From positions 24,615,139-24,679,138 of the forward strand of contig CM075769.1 in assembly GCA_037974665.1 (NCBI GenBank): DNA of 64,000 nucleotides, in the 5' to 3' direction. The translations under genes and the position numbers were made by a program. Positions within the stretch are counted from its first letter, which is position 1. Each line of letters begins with the position of its first letter. Source of the DNA: Ehretia macrophylla. Taxonomy: Eukaryota; Streptophyta; Magnoliopsida; Boraginales; Ehretiaceae. Positions 24,480-36,496 of this stretch are shown here, piece by piece. The notes beneath the pieces are model-generated. The model was not told the DNA's origin. It did not search any database and saw only the letters and a program-made list of their open reading frames with translations.

Positions 24480-25062
24480 TTAGATGGCCTACTTTGTCAT
24501 CTAACTTAGTTGTTTGTTGTTTAATTAAATATTGATGTTATATTGATTATTATTGAGTTCGGGAATCGGGCACTTTCGTTGCTGATCTCCCAGATTATTG
24601 ATTGATTATTATTGAGTTCGGGAATCGGGCACTTTCGTTGCTGATCTCCCAAATGTTTGATTGATGATTGATGATGATTATGGAGTCTTGGTATGTGTGT
24701 GCCACCTCTCGGGCAGCGTTGGGCTGTCGGGTTGATAACGGCATGACTGTCATAGGCTACCCCCAGCTCGCATGACGGAGGTGTCATGGAGGGAGGGGCT
24801 AGTGAGGTACCTCGGGTGCGTGAGTAATGGGGAGTTATAAGAAGAACGGTTGAGATCGTGATGGCGTTTGGAGCTACACCAAATAGAGTATCCTTTATTG
24901 ATTGGTTATATAGCTATGTGATGATAGTATTATTTGTGTTATTGTGTGTTTACTGACTCAAAGGATTATTCCAAGGAGTTTAGTAGACCTTATTCGAGAT
25001 CTATCGGATCCTCACTGGGCTTATGTATATAAGCTCACTCTCTATTATTGCATGCTTACAAG
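24480..25062 (+). other. Conserved LTR hairpin module, solo LTR A2
   Basis: HP1 TTAGATGGC, loop CTACTTT, GTCATCTAA (24480-24504). HP3 TGGGCTTA/TAAGCTCA (25016-25037). The acceptor region reads ACAAG at 25062 rather than TTTCAG. Confidence 0.55.
24543..24651 (+). repeat. Tandem duplication of a 59-bp hairpin unit in LTR A2
   Basis: The block holding GGGAATC ... GATCTCCC occurs once in A1, A3 and A4 but twice here, with a period of 59 bp. Each copy can fold on its own. Family F carries a similar doubled hairpin at the matching place. Confidence 0.7.
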
Positions 25063-25153
25063 TGTTGCAGAGCCGGACTACGGGTACGTGCCTCCTGAGG
25101 AGGAAAATGTGCCTTACGTGGACGAGTCATATGCTCCTGAGTCTTATCCATGA
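25063..25153 (+). CDS. Short LTR-encoded peptide frame (family A, copy A2)
   Basis: The frame reads AEPDYGYVPPEEENVPYVDE then SYAPESYP and TGA. It lacks the three-codon ENV repeat present in A1, A3 and A4 and stays in frame. It is open upstream to a Met at 24944. Function is unknown. Confidence 0.35.
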
Positions 25154-26278
25154 TTCTATGTTGTTTAATGTCTTGTACATTAGCTTAATAGACTTTTATA
25201 TGCTTTATGGTTCTTATTGTAATAGATGTTGAAAAGATGATGATCCAAATGATGTTAACTTAGTGGCTTTCTTTTGTCTATAGTTAAGTTGTTAGATGGG
25301 TCTCAACTTATTTTTGAAATGTATGATAAGGTTGAGGTATTGTATGTTATGTTGGAACGGAGGCAGATAACGAAGACTGATTATTGTATATTACGGTTAT
25401 GTTGTTTGTTGTTACGCTGTTGAGGAGTTATTGTTTGTATGGTTATAGAATTGGATGTTTAATGTTATTAATGAGGTTGGTTTAGAACCTCGGTAATCTA
25501 TTTACTGTCGTTATACTGCCGAAATTCCGTTGCGTCCTGACTGATTGTAGGTGGGGTCGAGTTGGGGCGTGACAGTGATCGTCATCAAAGTGGAGTGATA
25601 AGGGTTAATTGAATCGTATCATTTTTAAATGTGCTATCTAGCTTTATTGTCTTGAATGATTATCTTGTATTGTTATTGATTATATAGCTTGTTTATATGC
25701 ATTGCACGAAAAGCTTTCAAAAACTCCCAGGGTTAATTCTTCTCCCTCCTCACTGAGCATTGTATGTGCTTACCCTTTTCATCTACCATGTTTCAGGAGA
25801 AGTAGAGCTTGGCCCTCAAGTTGTTGTAGAAGAGGAAGAAGTTGAGGTGTTTCTGTGACTTGTTTGACTTGAGGTTGGATGCTTTGTGTAATATGTGATC
25901 GGAATGTGTTGAAGTAAATTTGTACTTGGTGTCATAAACATGTATTCTATTTTAAGGCCTAAGTAGTCTTGTATGTATTTCATATGTAAGGGCTTGTATT
26001 CTAAGGTTATGGTTAGTTAGTAGAACAACATGTAAGTTACTCTTATAACTGTTTTAGTTTCACGGTTGCCTATTTAGAATGCATGTAACTTGTCTAGTAA
26101 GGAAAGCCAAGCCTATCTTGTATCTTAAATGAGGCTCAGTATGGTATTGTTGGAATTGTTGTATGTTGTTGAGGTCTTCTATGTGTAGGTATCATTTTGT
26201 TCGCGGTACAGAGGATACTCTGTCCATTTGTCAGGTCCGGACTCAATCTCTAGGTTGGGGTTAGTTCAGGGCGTGACA

Positions 26279-26633
26279 GCACAAATTCTGGCAGGTACAT
26301 GCTGTGCAGGTACATCACCTGTAGGCCTATCTTGGGTACCTCTACTTGATGTCTGGGCACGATTCTTCTACCATTCCGGATAGTTCTTCTTCCTAAGCTG
26401 GTCGCTGCCACATCGTATACCCCTCCCAGATTTTATCCAACAATTAGACTTTCGATGGCCTTTTCGATCACAGAAGGAACATCGTGGAATGTGAATGGCA
26501 GTATTAGTCCCTGAAGGAGCTCGAGCTAAAGTAGTAGTTGGATTTCCCTACTATGGCCTCACAACAATTGGCCTGATCTAGGTACTCTCATCGATAGTCT
26601 GCCCTTGTATTCTCTGTCATTTCGGGTAGTCTT
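26279..26633 (-). pseudogene. Minus-strand gag nucleocapsid scrap
   Basis: Read on the minus strand, 26440-26481 encodes a CCHC knuckle, CSFCDRKGHRKSNC, preceded by a Thr/Ala/Pro-rich linker with IVVRP like the gag linker of the plus-strand elements. It lies between the end of LTR H and the start of LTR F1, opposite to both, so it belongs to a different broken Ty3/gypsy copy. No other domain is present. Confidence 0.7.
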
Positions 26634-27977
26634 TGTGAAACTCCATATTTCACATTTGCATAGAATTACGTGTTTTGACCTGTTTACGTGTTATATGAGT
26701 TAGAATGCGCTAATTCTGTGATTTATATTCCTATTACATGCTATGTGTTCATTCATGAAATTTTTATCAAAATCGGCATCAGAAATTTTATCTTCGGTTT
26801 TTATGAATAGTATTTTGAACACACGTCAGCTAAAATTTTTACACGGGTGTTTTAAACATCTTAAAACCTAGTCCTTGGATATTAATAGACCCGTGTTTGA
26901 TTAAAACATATTTTAAATCGGATTAGGAATTTTAAAGGTTTTTACACATTCTTTTGCAAAAATCGAGTTTTAACCAAGTCGGGTGTAAGTCTATCCATGT
27001 GAAACTTGTTGTCAACTAGAAATATGCTACCTAAAATAGTCTAAGTGTTGAATGCTTGTTGTGAGCAAAAATAGTCAAGAAAACAATTAAAAGATTAAAA
27101 ATACAATTAAAAGACTAAATAAACTAACTTTGACTTTGCATATATTTGTTGACTTAGCTATATATCATCAACATACACTAAAAAGCTCACAAAACACCCA
27201 CAAAAAACACACACAAGGCCGAGAGTACGTAGAGAGAAAAAGAGAGAAAAGTTCAAGGTTTTTTAAAGCAATTTTGTCTTAGAAAACTCATTTTTTGGCC
27301 AAAGCTTTTCAAACAGAGTTGGATTCCGCTTGTTGGGCACATATTGCACGCATTCCTCTCTTTGTTTCTGATCAAAGGTGAGAGAAAAATTCTAGATCTC
27401 AAAATATTATTTTGTGTCAATTTCATATAATTGCATTTTTATCTGATGAAATGTTAAATTGTCTTTAGACTATTGCTCAGTAGTTGCCAAGGATCATTTA
27501 TATGGGTTTATAGCTGTTTTGATCGGTAGTAGCATGTATTTCTATTTTTCGGGTATTAAAGTTGAGTTATAGATTCAATGTTGAATAATTGTTGTTGTGG
27601 TAGTTGGAATTGATTGCTTATAGCTTCTAAAAGTTTGTTAATTCCGGTGTAGTAATGTTGTAATGCCGAATTTTTGATTGGAATGTTGTAGCAAAATCCT
27701 GAAAAATCCAGCGAAGAGCATTGCCAAAATTAGGGTTGTTGGGCTTGTTTTGGATGGCTTTTGGTTGGTTTCTGATGGTGTAAATGTAGATGTATGTGTG
27801 GGTGAATGATAGGAAGTGGTTTGGAGGTCATCGGGTTAGTAGATTGTGAGTTATGAAGTTTAGAAGTTTGTGCAGTCTTTCTTTGAAATGTTGTCTTTAA
27901 ATGTTGGGTAGTGTTTGGATAGTTGATTCTTGGGTTGTTGTTGATTGAGATCGGGGTTGAATGTTGGTTAGATGAGT

Positions 27978-28591
27978 TGGATGACCTACTTTGTCATCTA
28001 ACTTAATTGTTTCATAATTGTATAGTTGTTGATTGTTAAATGTTGTTATTTGGGTATAGAAATATGGTTTAATTGGTTATTGATTATTGATTGTTGAATG
28101 CGAGAGTTGGGCAACCCTTGTTGTTGACTCCTCGAATTGGAATTGTTATTGTTATTATGAGTCGAGAGTCGGGCAACCCTCGTTGTTGACTTCTCGAATT
28201 GAGTCACATTGTTGTGAGCTTTGATAATGTTGTGCCACCTTGGGAGGCATCCTAGGCTGCGGGCACAATTATCATGGCTACTCCCTATCTCGCATGGGTA
28301 AAGAGGCCATGGGGTGCGGGTCTAGGTCAAGGTACCTTAGAATTGTGTCATTGGGTTTGAAGGAGTTGGCGAGCATTGAAAATGGTGTATGGAGCTTCAT
28401 CAACAAGTGTATCGTATCCTTATTGTGTGTTCACTGTTGTTATTATATATGTATAGTTGTCAGTGTTAATTGCGCGTTGTAGCCCGTGGGTGGTTTCCAA
28501 GGTGGTAAGGTATATGTGTCCAAAAGATCTATTGAATTCCTCACTGGGCTTGTTTTATATAAGCTCATTCTCATTCGTTATCTGTATTCAG
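27978..28591 (+). other. Conserved LTR hairpin module, LTR F1
   Basis: HP1 TGGATGAC, loop CTACTTT, GTCATCTA (27978-28000). Two copies of a longer hairpin at 28101-28134 and 28163-28196 pair GGCAAC with GTTGTT inside CGAG/CTCG arms. The closing stem TGATAAT (28222-28228)/ATTATCA (28268-28274) is continued inward by GTGCC/GGCAC. HP3 GGGCTT/AAGCTC (28545-28567) ends 24 nt before TTCAG|G. Confidence 0.6.
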
Positions 28592-28683
28592 GTGTTACGG
28601 AACAGGATTACGGGTACGTGCCTCAAGAAGCTGAGAATGTGCCTTATGTGGACGAGTCTTATGTGCCGGAGTCGTGTCCATGA
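28592..28683 (+). CDS. Short LTR-encoded peptide frame (family F, LTR F1)
   Basis: The frame reads VTEQDYGYVPQEAENVPYVD then ESYVPESCP and TGA. It is open upstream to a Met at 28486, giving 65 codons if unspliced. Most codon differences from family A are third-position (TAT/TAC, TCA/TCT, CCC/CCG). No known domain. Confidence 0.4.
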
Positions 28684-29084
28684 ACTTGTCTTAGTCTTTG
28701 TAGTAAGATGTATTGTATAACTTACTTAACATAAAGACTTATATAATGCTAGTTTATTAGTCTTTCTTTTGAACATGATTAGATTGCTAGACTGCTTTAT
28801 AATCTATTTTGGAAATGTATGATATAGCCTATGGATTGATGTTGGAACAGAGGCGTATAACTTATGAATGAACTGTTGTATGGTCGTTGAATATATATGG
28901 AAATGGTTGTGTTGTATGTTGTGCCAAAAGTTGTAGAATTGTTGTTGATCTTTGGAATTGGATGTATGAAGTTAAAAAGGGTTGGTTTAGAGCCCTGGTA
29001 TCTGTGATACTGTCGTTATACTGTCGAAATTTCGTTGCGTCCTGACTGATCGTAGGTGAGATCGAGTTGGGGCATGACATTTAG

Positions 29085-29096
29085 TGGTATCAGAGC
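29085..29096 (+). promoter_or_regulatory. Primer-binding site, first F interior
   Basis: TGGTATCAGAGC, five bases after LTR F1. Initiator-Met tRNA complement. Confidence 0.85.
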
Positions 29097-29361
29097 ACAT
29101 GTTAATTGTAAGCCCAGTTATTCTTGAAATGTGGGTAGTGGTCTTACCATGAAAGTATGTATGATGTGAAAGAAAGTGAAATATGTGTTAGAATGATTAA
29201 GTGATTATATGATTAAGAGACTATGTGATTATGTGATTAATTTGTTTATGTGACTAGTACTTAAATGATTTATGTGCCTTACGTGAGTTTGCTGCTTACG
29301 TGCTTTTAATTGTCTATAGCCTGTCTATGTGTTATAACCTGTGCTAACCCTTTTATAGTAG
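29097..29361 (+). other. Untranslated leader, first F interior
   Basis: Contains a run of GTGATTA / TATGTGATTA repeats (about 29200-29245). The same repeats occur at 36600-36650 and 42722-42775. Confidence 0.5.
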
Positions 29362-32300
29362 AATATCGGGTCAACCGAGAACACGAGGTAGGCCTGAGGA
29401 TGGTAACGAGGCACTGGGTAATTCGATACCAGGCTGAAATTAGGGTTATGACCGTATTACCGCAGCTATGGACATAATGTCAGAGGTCATGGCAGGGCAG
29501 GCACAGATCTTAGCAGGGCAAGCTGCCCAGGCACAAACTATACAAGACTCAGTTGCAGAATGTTCAGGGTGGTTACCAGGGGCGTAGCACGTTGAAGGAG
29601 TTTCTGGAGTATTTTCCACCGAGGTTTCAAGATGTGCCAAATGATCAGAAGGCCGAAGCATGGATTAATAAACTTGAGAAAATAATTGATCATCTTGATT
29701 ATACTGATGAGATGAAGGTTACTTTTGCGGTATACTTACTTGATGATGAGGCTGGGGAATGGTGGCGTACCGTGAGATCAGATTGGGAGACTCGGGGTAT
29801 TCCTTATGCTTGGGATACTTTTCTTTGGGCATTTCGGGCCAAGTATATTCCCTGGATTGCGCGTGAGCGCAGGGAGGTAGAGTTCACATCCTTGGTTGAG
29901 GGTGATTTTACAGTGGCCCAATATGAGGCCAATTTTACCAGGTTATCCCGGTATGCACCAGAGTTTGTATCAGATCAAGAACGTAAGACTCGGAGGTTTG
30001 TTTTGGGTCTAAGGTCTGAGATTCAGGATGCTATGGCCTTGAATCAGTATGATGTGTTTTCAGAGGCCTTTGATGCGGCTTCTAGGTTGAAGAAGAGGAA
30101 AGGGGAACAACTTAGTTCTAGTCAGGCCAGTAAGAGGCCATTTCAGCTGCAGGGTCAACAGGTTGGGTATAGACCTTCGGTACAGCAGGGTGGTTATAGG
30201 CCTTCGGTGTAGCAAGGTTCTTTTAGACTACAGGGGCAGCAGAGTTTCTTTAGGCCCCAGTTTCAGCAGGGATCTTACCCGGCAGAGTCACAGCATAGGC
30301 TGGCCCAGTCTTAGGGTTAGTATAGGCCCAGTGTTACGAGACCTTAGTAGTAGGCTGGTACAACTGCTTATTTAGTTTCAAGGTCTTCAGGAGGCAATGT
30401 CAGTGCTCTGACACCGCATTGTACTTATTGTGACCGTAAGGGCCATACGGAGGCCAACTGTCGGAAGAAGGCAATGACATGTTTGGGTTGCAGTAGCAAC
30501 CAACACAGAGCGAGGGATTGCCCTAGATATCAGGTTTTTGGGAGTCGGCCAGTGACTCAGGGTTACCAGGGTAGACCTACGAGCAGTACATCTCAGCAGC
30601 AGCGGGTTCAGGCTCGAGCCTACGCAGTGGATTTGGAGGAGATGCCTGAGGCAACAGCTGTTGTGGAAGGTAACTTTCTTATACTCAATCAACTTGTTAA
30701 AGTGTTGATTGATTCTGGTGCTACGCATTCTTTCATTACCCCTACTTGTGTGCAACGTGTTAACATGCAACCTGAAAGATTGCCTTATGTGGTTGAAGTT
30801 AGTACTTCTTTGACTGATAAATATGTGACTGGCTTAGTATGTAAAGATTGCAAAATACATGTTAAGGGTCAGGATTTTCCTTCGGACCTTATCTTATTTC
30901 CTATCCGGGGGTATGATGTTATCTTGGGTATGGATTGGCTTTCTAAGTATGATGCTAAGTTAAACTGTAGAACAAAGGTAGCACGGTTTCGATTGTCAGA
31001 ACAGCCAGTGGTTGAGGTAGCAGGGAACCGGGATGCTAAGACTAATTTTATTATCTCATCAACTAAAGCTTTTAAGCTGGTGAGTAAGAGGAGTTCAGGG
31101 TATCTAGCTTATTTGATCAACAAGCCATCTGATAAGCTGAAGCTGGAGGAAGTTCCTATAATTCGGGAATATCCCAATGTATTTCCCGAGAAGTTGCCAA
31201 GATTGCCGCCGGATAAAGATATTGAGTTTGTGATTAATCTTATTCTCAGTACTCAACCTATTTATAAATCAGCGTACCGGATGGCACCAACTGAACTTAA
31301 GGAGTTGAAAAATCAATTGCAGGAGTTATTAGAGAATGGATTCATTTAGCAGATTTCTTCACCGTTGGGAGCACCTGTCTTATTTGTGAAGAAGAAGGAT
31401 AGTACCTTGAGATTATGCATCGATTATCGTGGTTTGAATCAGGTGACCATCAAGAATAAGTATCCTTTGCCATTGATTGACGAGTTGTTTGATCAACTTC
31501 AAGGAGCCAGAGTTTACTCTAAATTTGATCGGAGGCACTCGGTATGGGCATTATGAATTTGTAGTTATGCCTTTTGGACAAACTAACACACCGGCAGCAT
31601 TCATGGATCTTATGCATCGAATCTTTCAGCCGTACTTGGACCAGTTCGGGGTAATCTTTATTGATGATATCTTGGTTTATTCTAAGACTGAATCGGAGCA
31701 CGAACAACATCTACGGCTTGTCCTACAAAAGCTACAGGAGCATCAGTTGTTTGCGAAGTTTAGCAAATGTGTATTTTGGCTACAACGGATATCTTTTCTT
31801 GGCCATGTGATTACACAGAATGGTATATCGGTAGATCCCACTAAGATTGAAGTGGTGATGTCTTTGAAATGGCTAGAGAATGTTTCAGAGGTTTGCAGCT
31901 TCCTTGGTTTGGCGGGTTATTACCGTATATTCGTGAAGGACTTTTCTAAGATTGCAGGGCCACTTTCTAAGTTAACTCAGAAACGAACCAGCTTTACTTG
32001 GGATAAGAAATGTGAGAGTGGGTTTCAGGAGTTGAAAAAGAGATTGACTACCGCTCCAATACTTGCTCTACCAGAGGGAACCGATAATGTGGTTATCTAC
32101 AGCGATACATCCAAGGAGGGCTTGGGTTGCGTACTTTTGTAGAATGGTCCGGTTATCGCCTATGCTTCTAGAAAGTTGAAACCGTATGAGGTAAACTATC
32201 CGACTCATGATCTTGAGTTGGCGGCAGTTGTATTCGCACTAAAAAAGTGGCTTCATTATATGTGGGACAGTAAGTTCGAGATTTTCACTGATCATAAAAG

Positions 32301-34028
32301 TCTGAAGCACTTGTTCTTACAGAAGGAATTGAATATGCGTCAACGGAGGTGGATGGAACTTCTCGGAGATTATAATTGTTCTATCAATTATTTTCTTGGA
32401 AGGCAAATGTTGTAGCGGATGCACTTAGCCGTAAGGCGAATATTGCTTGTTTGGCTGTTAAAAAGTGGGAGGTTCTTGAAGAAGTCAGTTATTGGAGACC
32501 AGAGTTGACTCAGATTGGGGTGATGTGTTCACATCTCCATATTCAACCTTTATTGCTATCTCAGATTAGGTAAGCTCAGCAACTTGATGTAAAACTTCAG
32601 AAGATCAAGGATCAGATCACGGATAATCAGTCTGACTTCAAATTACATGAGGATGGTATTCTTCGATTTCAGATTAGGGTGTGTGTTCCCGATGAACCGG
32701 GTTTGAGGAAAGGTATTCTGGAGAAAGCTCATAATTCTAAGTACACTATTCATCCCAGTGGAAACAAAATGTATCGAGACTTCAAACAACATTTCTGGTG
32801 GAACAACATAAAAATGGAGGTTGCTCAGTTTGTATCCAGATGTTTGACTTGTTAACCGGTGAAAGCAGAACATCAACGAACCGTAGGGTTACTTCAGCCG
32901 TTGGCAATACCAGAATGGAAGTGGGAACATATTACGATGGACTTCGTCACTAGTTTGCCAAGAACACCGAGAGGTAACGACGTGGTTTGGGTTATTGTGG
33001 ACTGTTTGACGAAGACAGCTCATTTTATTCTGATGAGAATGGGAGATGAAGTTGCAAAGTTGACAGATCTTTATTTGGATCAGATTGTTAAACTTCACAG
33101 AATTCCATCTAGTATTGTCTCTGATCGAGATCCTCGGTTTGTTTCTCGATTGTGGGAGAAACTTCAGGAGACTTTGGGTACTCAGTTAAACTTCAGTACA
33201 ACGTATCATCCACTGACCGACGGTTAGTCTGAGCGGACTATTTAGATTCTGGGGGATATACTTAGGGCTTGTGTTATGGACTTCGGGAAGAACTGGGAGA
33301 AACATCTACCACTTGTTGTGTTTGCCTATAACAATAGTTATCAAGCTACTATTGGGATGACACCTTATGCAGCTCTCTACGGCCGTAAGAGCCGATCACC
33401 TTTGTATTGGGATAAAGTATTGGAGATGAAGGCTGTTGATCCGACTATTATGCCAGAACTTCTAAAGAAGATTGAGAACGTTTAGTTGATCAGGTAGAGA
33501 ATACTGACAATGCAGAGTAGATATAAAAGTTATACTGATAAGCGCCGTCGGGATTTGGAGTTTGCAGTCGGGGACCGAGTTTTCTTGAAATTGTCTCCTC
33601 GAAAGGGGTTTGCTCGTTATGGTGAAGGTGGTAAGCTGAGTCTGAGGTTTGCAGGGCCATTTGAGATTACTGGCAGGGTTGAAAAATTGGCGAATGGGTT
33701 AGCTTTACCGGAGAATTTCTCTACTGTACATGATATTTTTCATGTATCTACTTTGAGGAAGTATTTTTCGGATCTTTCTCATATTCTTGAACCAGAGCCG
33801 TTACAACTTCATGAGAATCCGACTTATGATGAACAGCCGATTCGTATTCTAGATCATATGGAACGAGAGTTGAGATCGAAGAAGATTCTGATGGTCAAAG
33901 TATTGTGGAAGCATCACGGAATTGAGGAAGCTACTTGGGAGAGGAGAGATCAGATGCAACAGTATCCAGATCTGTTCCGTTCAGCAAGTAAGAATTTCGA
34001 GGATGAAATTTCTTTAAAGGGGGGAGAA
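29362..34028 (+). pseudogene. Gag-pol remnant, first F interior (broken)
   Basis: Parts in order: gag with the EWWRTVRSDWE capsid segment (about 29756), CCHC knuckles (from 30420), protease [10 protein letters not shown] (about 30707), RT with [11 protein letters not shown] and FIDDILVYS (about 31400-31690), RNase H with IYSD (about 32095) and FTDHKSL, integrase core from MDFVTSLP (about 32936) with VSDRDPRF, and chromodomain ending [10 protein letters not shown] (about 33960). The frame near the 3' end reads through the polypurine tract to 34058, inside the next LTR. About ten breaks, so a fossil. Confidence 0.88.
34016..34028 (+). promoter_or_regulatory. Polypurine tract, first F interior
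   Basis: Thirteen purines directly before LTR F2. Confidence 0.75.
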
Positions 34029-35377
34029 TGTAAAATCCCAGATTTTACATTTGCATAGAATTGCATGTTTTGACCTGTTTACGTGTTATGTGAGTTAGAA
34101 TGCGCTAATTCTGTGATTTATATTCCTATTACATGCTATGTGTGTATTCATGAAATTTTTATCAAAATTGGCATCAGAAATTTTATCGTCGATTTTTATT
34201 AATAGTATTTTGAACACACGTCCGCTAAAATTTTTACAAAGGTGTTTTAAACATTTTAAAACCTAGTCTTCGGATATAAATATACCCATGTTTGATTAAA
34301 ACGAATTTTAAATCGAATTAGAAATTTTAAAGGTTTTATTTGCGAAAATTGAGTTTTAACCGAGTCGAGTGTAAGTCTATGCATGTGAAACTTGTTGCCA
34401 ACTAGAAATATGTTGCCTAAAATAGTCTAAGTGTTGAATGCTTGTTGTGAGCAAAAATAGTCAAGAAAACAATTAAAAGACTAAAAATACAATTAAAAGA
34501 CTAAATAAACTAACTTTGACTTTGCATATAATTGTTTACTTAGCTATATATCATCAACACACATTAAAAAACTCACAAAATATCCACAAAAAGCACGCAC
34601 AATGCCGAGAGTTCATAGAGAGAAAAAAAGAGAAAAGTTCAAAGTTTTTCAAAGTAATTTTGTCTTAGAAAACTCATTTTTTGGCCAAAGCTTTTCAAAC
34701 CGAGTTGGATTCCGCTTGTTGGGCACCTATTGCACACATTCGTAGCTTTGTTTCGAATCAAAGGTGAGAGAAAAATTCTAGATCTCAAAATGCTATTTTG
34801 TGTCAATTTCATATAATTGCATTTTTATCCGATGAAATGTTAAATTGTCTTTAGTCTATTGCTCATAGTAGCCAAGGATCATTTATATGGGTTTATAGCT
34901 GTCTTGATCGGTAGTAGCATGTATTTCTATTTTTCGGGTATTAAAGTTGAGTTATAACTTCAATGTTGAATAATTGCTGTTGTGGTAGTTGGAATTAATT
35001 GCTTATAGCTTCTAAATGTTTGTTAATTGCGGTGTACTAATGTTGTAATGACGAAGTTTTGATTAGAATGTTTTAGCAAAATCTTGAAAAATCCAGCCAA
35101 GTGCATTGCCAAAATTAGGGTTGTTGGGCTTGTTTTGGATGGCTTTTGGTTGGTTTCTGATGGTATAAATGTAGATGTATGTGTGGGTGAATGATAGGAA
35201 GTGGTTTGGAGGTCATCGAGTTAGTAGATTGTAAGTTATAAAGTTTAGAAGTTTGTGTAGTCTTTCTTTGAAATGTTGAAATGTTGTCTTTAAATGTTGT
35301 GTAGTGTTTGGATAGTTGATTCTTAGGTTGTTGTTGATTGAGATCGGGGTTGAATGTTGGTTAAATGCATGTTGAGT

Positions 35378-35991
35378 TGGATGGCCTACTTTGTCATCTA
35401 ACTTAATTGTTTTATAATTGTAGAGTTGTTGATTGTTAAATGTTGTTATTTGGGTGTAGAAATATGGTTTAATTGGTTATTGATTATTGATTGTTGAATG
35501 CGAGAGTTGGGCAACCCTTGTTGTTGACTCCTCGAATTATAATTGTTATTATTATTATGAGTCGGGAGTTGGGCAACCCTCGTTGTTGATTTCTCGAATT
35601 GAGTTACATTGTTGTGAGCTTTGATAATGTTGTGTCACCTCGGGAGGCATCCTCAGCTGCAGGCACAGTTATCATGGCTACTCCATATCTCGCATGGGTG
35701 AAGAGGCCATGGGGTATGGGTCTAGGTCAAGGTACCTCAGGATTGTGTCATTAGGTTTAAAGGAGTTGGTGAGCATTGAAAATGGTGTATGGAGCTTCAT
35801 CAACAAGTGTATAGTATCCTTATTGTGTGTTTACCGTTGTTATTATATCTGTATAGTTATCAGTGTTAATTGCATGTTGTAGCTCGTGGGTGGTTTCCAA
35901 GATGGTAAGGTATATGTGTCCAAAAGATCTATCGAATTCCTCACTGGGCTTGTTTTATATAAGCTCACTCTCATTCGTTATCTACATTCAG
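35378..35991 (+). other. Conserved LTR hairpin module, LTR F2
   Basis: HP1 TGGATGGC, loop CTACTTT, GTCATCTA (35378-35400): G.U here where F1 has A.U. The doubled GGCAAC/GTTGTT hairpin is present. HP3 GGGCTT/AAGCTC (35945-35967) ends 24 nt before the acceptor. Confidence 0.6.
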
Positions 35992-36083
35992 GTGTTTCGG
36001 AACAGGATTATGGGTACGTGCCTCAGGAAGCTGAGAATGTACCTTATGTGGATGAGTCTTATGTGCCGAAGTCGTGTCCATGA
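35992..36083 (+). CDS. Short LTR-encoded peptide frame (family F, LTR F2)
   Basis: The frame reads VSEQDYGYVPQEAENVPYVD then ESYVPKSCP and TGA, nearly the same protein as F1. Open upstream to a Met at 35886. Confidence 0.4.
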
Positions 36084-36484
36084 GCTTGTCTTTGTCTTTG
36101 TAGTAAGATGTATTGTATAACTTATTTAAGATAAAGACTTATATAATGCTAGTTTAGTAGTCTTTCTTTTGAACACGATTAGATTGCAAGACTGGTTTAT
36201 AACCTATTTTGGAAATGTATGATATAGCTTATGGATTGATGTTGGAATGGAGGCGTATAACTTATGAATGAACTGTTGTATGGTTGTTGAATATATATGG
36301 AAATGGTTGTGTTGTATGTTGTAGCAAAAGTTGTAGAATTGTTGTTGATCTTTGGAATTGGATGTATGAGGTTAAAAAGGGTTAGTTTAGAGCCCTGGTA
36401 TCCGTGTTACTGTCGTTATACTGTCTAAATTCTATTGCGTCCTGACTGATCGTAGGTAGGATCGAGTTGGGGCGTGACATTTAG

Positions 36485-36496
36485 TGGTATCAAAGC
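36485..36496 (+). promoter_or_regulatory. Primer-binding site, second F interior
   Basis: TGGTATCAAAGC, five bases after LTR F2. A primer site directly after the shared LTR supports the tandem reading. Confidence 0.75.

Larger units (their letters stand above)
23100..25574 (+). mobile_element. Solo LTR, family A, copy A2
   Basis: 2,475 bp from TGTGAAACCCCAC to GGGGCGTGACA, flanked by a perfect duplication GTGAT (23095-23099 and 25575-25579). There is no interior, so it arose by LTR-LTR recombination after insertion into LTR H. It carries donor-like CAAAG|GTGAG (23866/23867), a duplicated 59-bp hairpin unit (24543-24651) and the peptide frame ending at 25153. Confidence 0.9.
22764..25796 (+). 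other. Conserved LTR hairpin module, LTR H (split by insertion)
   Basis: HP1 GAGGACAAC, loop CTACTTT, GTTGTTCCTC (22764-22789). Closing stem GGTTGA (22868-22873)/TCAACC (22943-22948) around GCGGCATTGGGCTTGCC. HP4 GGGTAC/GTAC.CCC, loop ATCCAGA (23016-23036). Solo LTR A2 follows, then HP3 TGAGCA/TGCTTA (25754-25772) ends 24 nt before TTTCAG|G. Net module length is about 550 nt. Confidence 0.6.
21590..26278 (+). mobile_element. LTR H (interrupted by solo LTR A2)
   Basis: It runs from TGTGACACCCG to GGGCGTGACA, about 2.2 kb once the A2 insertion is removed. It has a GA-rich leader (21900-21950), the hairpin module and acceptor TTTCAG|G at 25796. Its sequence is distinct from A, B, F and G except in the shared motifs. 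Confidence 0.75.
26634..29079 (+). mobile_element. LTR F1 (first LTR of the F tandem)
   Basis: 2,446 bp from TGTGAAACTCCAT to GGGCATGACA. It has CTATATATC (about 27168), a CA-rich leader, GA tract, donor-like CAAAG|GTGAG (27377/27378), hairpin module, acceptor TTCAG|G (28591), peptide frame to 28683 and the common LTR end. It differs from F2 by several percent by eye. Confidence 0.85.
34029..36479 (+). mobile_element. LTR F2 (shared middle LTR of the F tandem)
   Basis: 2,451 bp, homologous to F1 throughout. It is both the 3' LTR of the first interior and the 5' LTR of the second. Donor-like CAAAG|GTGAG is at 34763/34764 and acceptor TTCAG|G at 35991. Confidence 0.88.

Noticed and set aside
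24543-24651. Regularly spaced repeat suggesting a CRISPR-like array
   Set aside because: Only two units, no spacers, inside a plant LTR.
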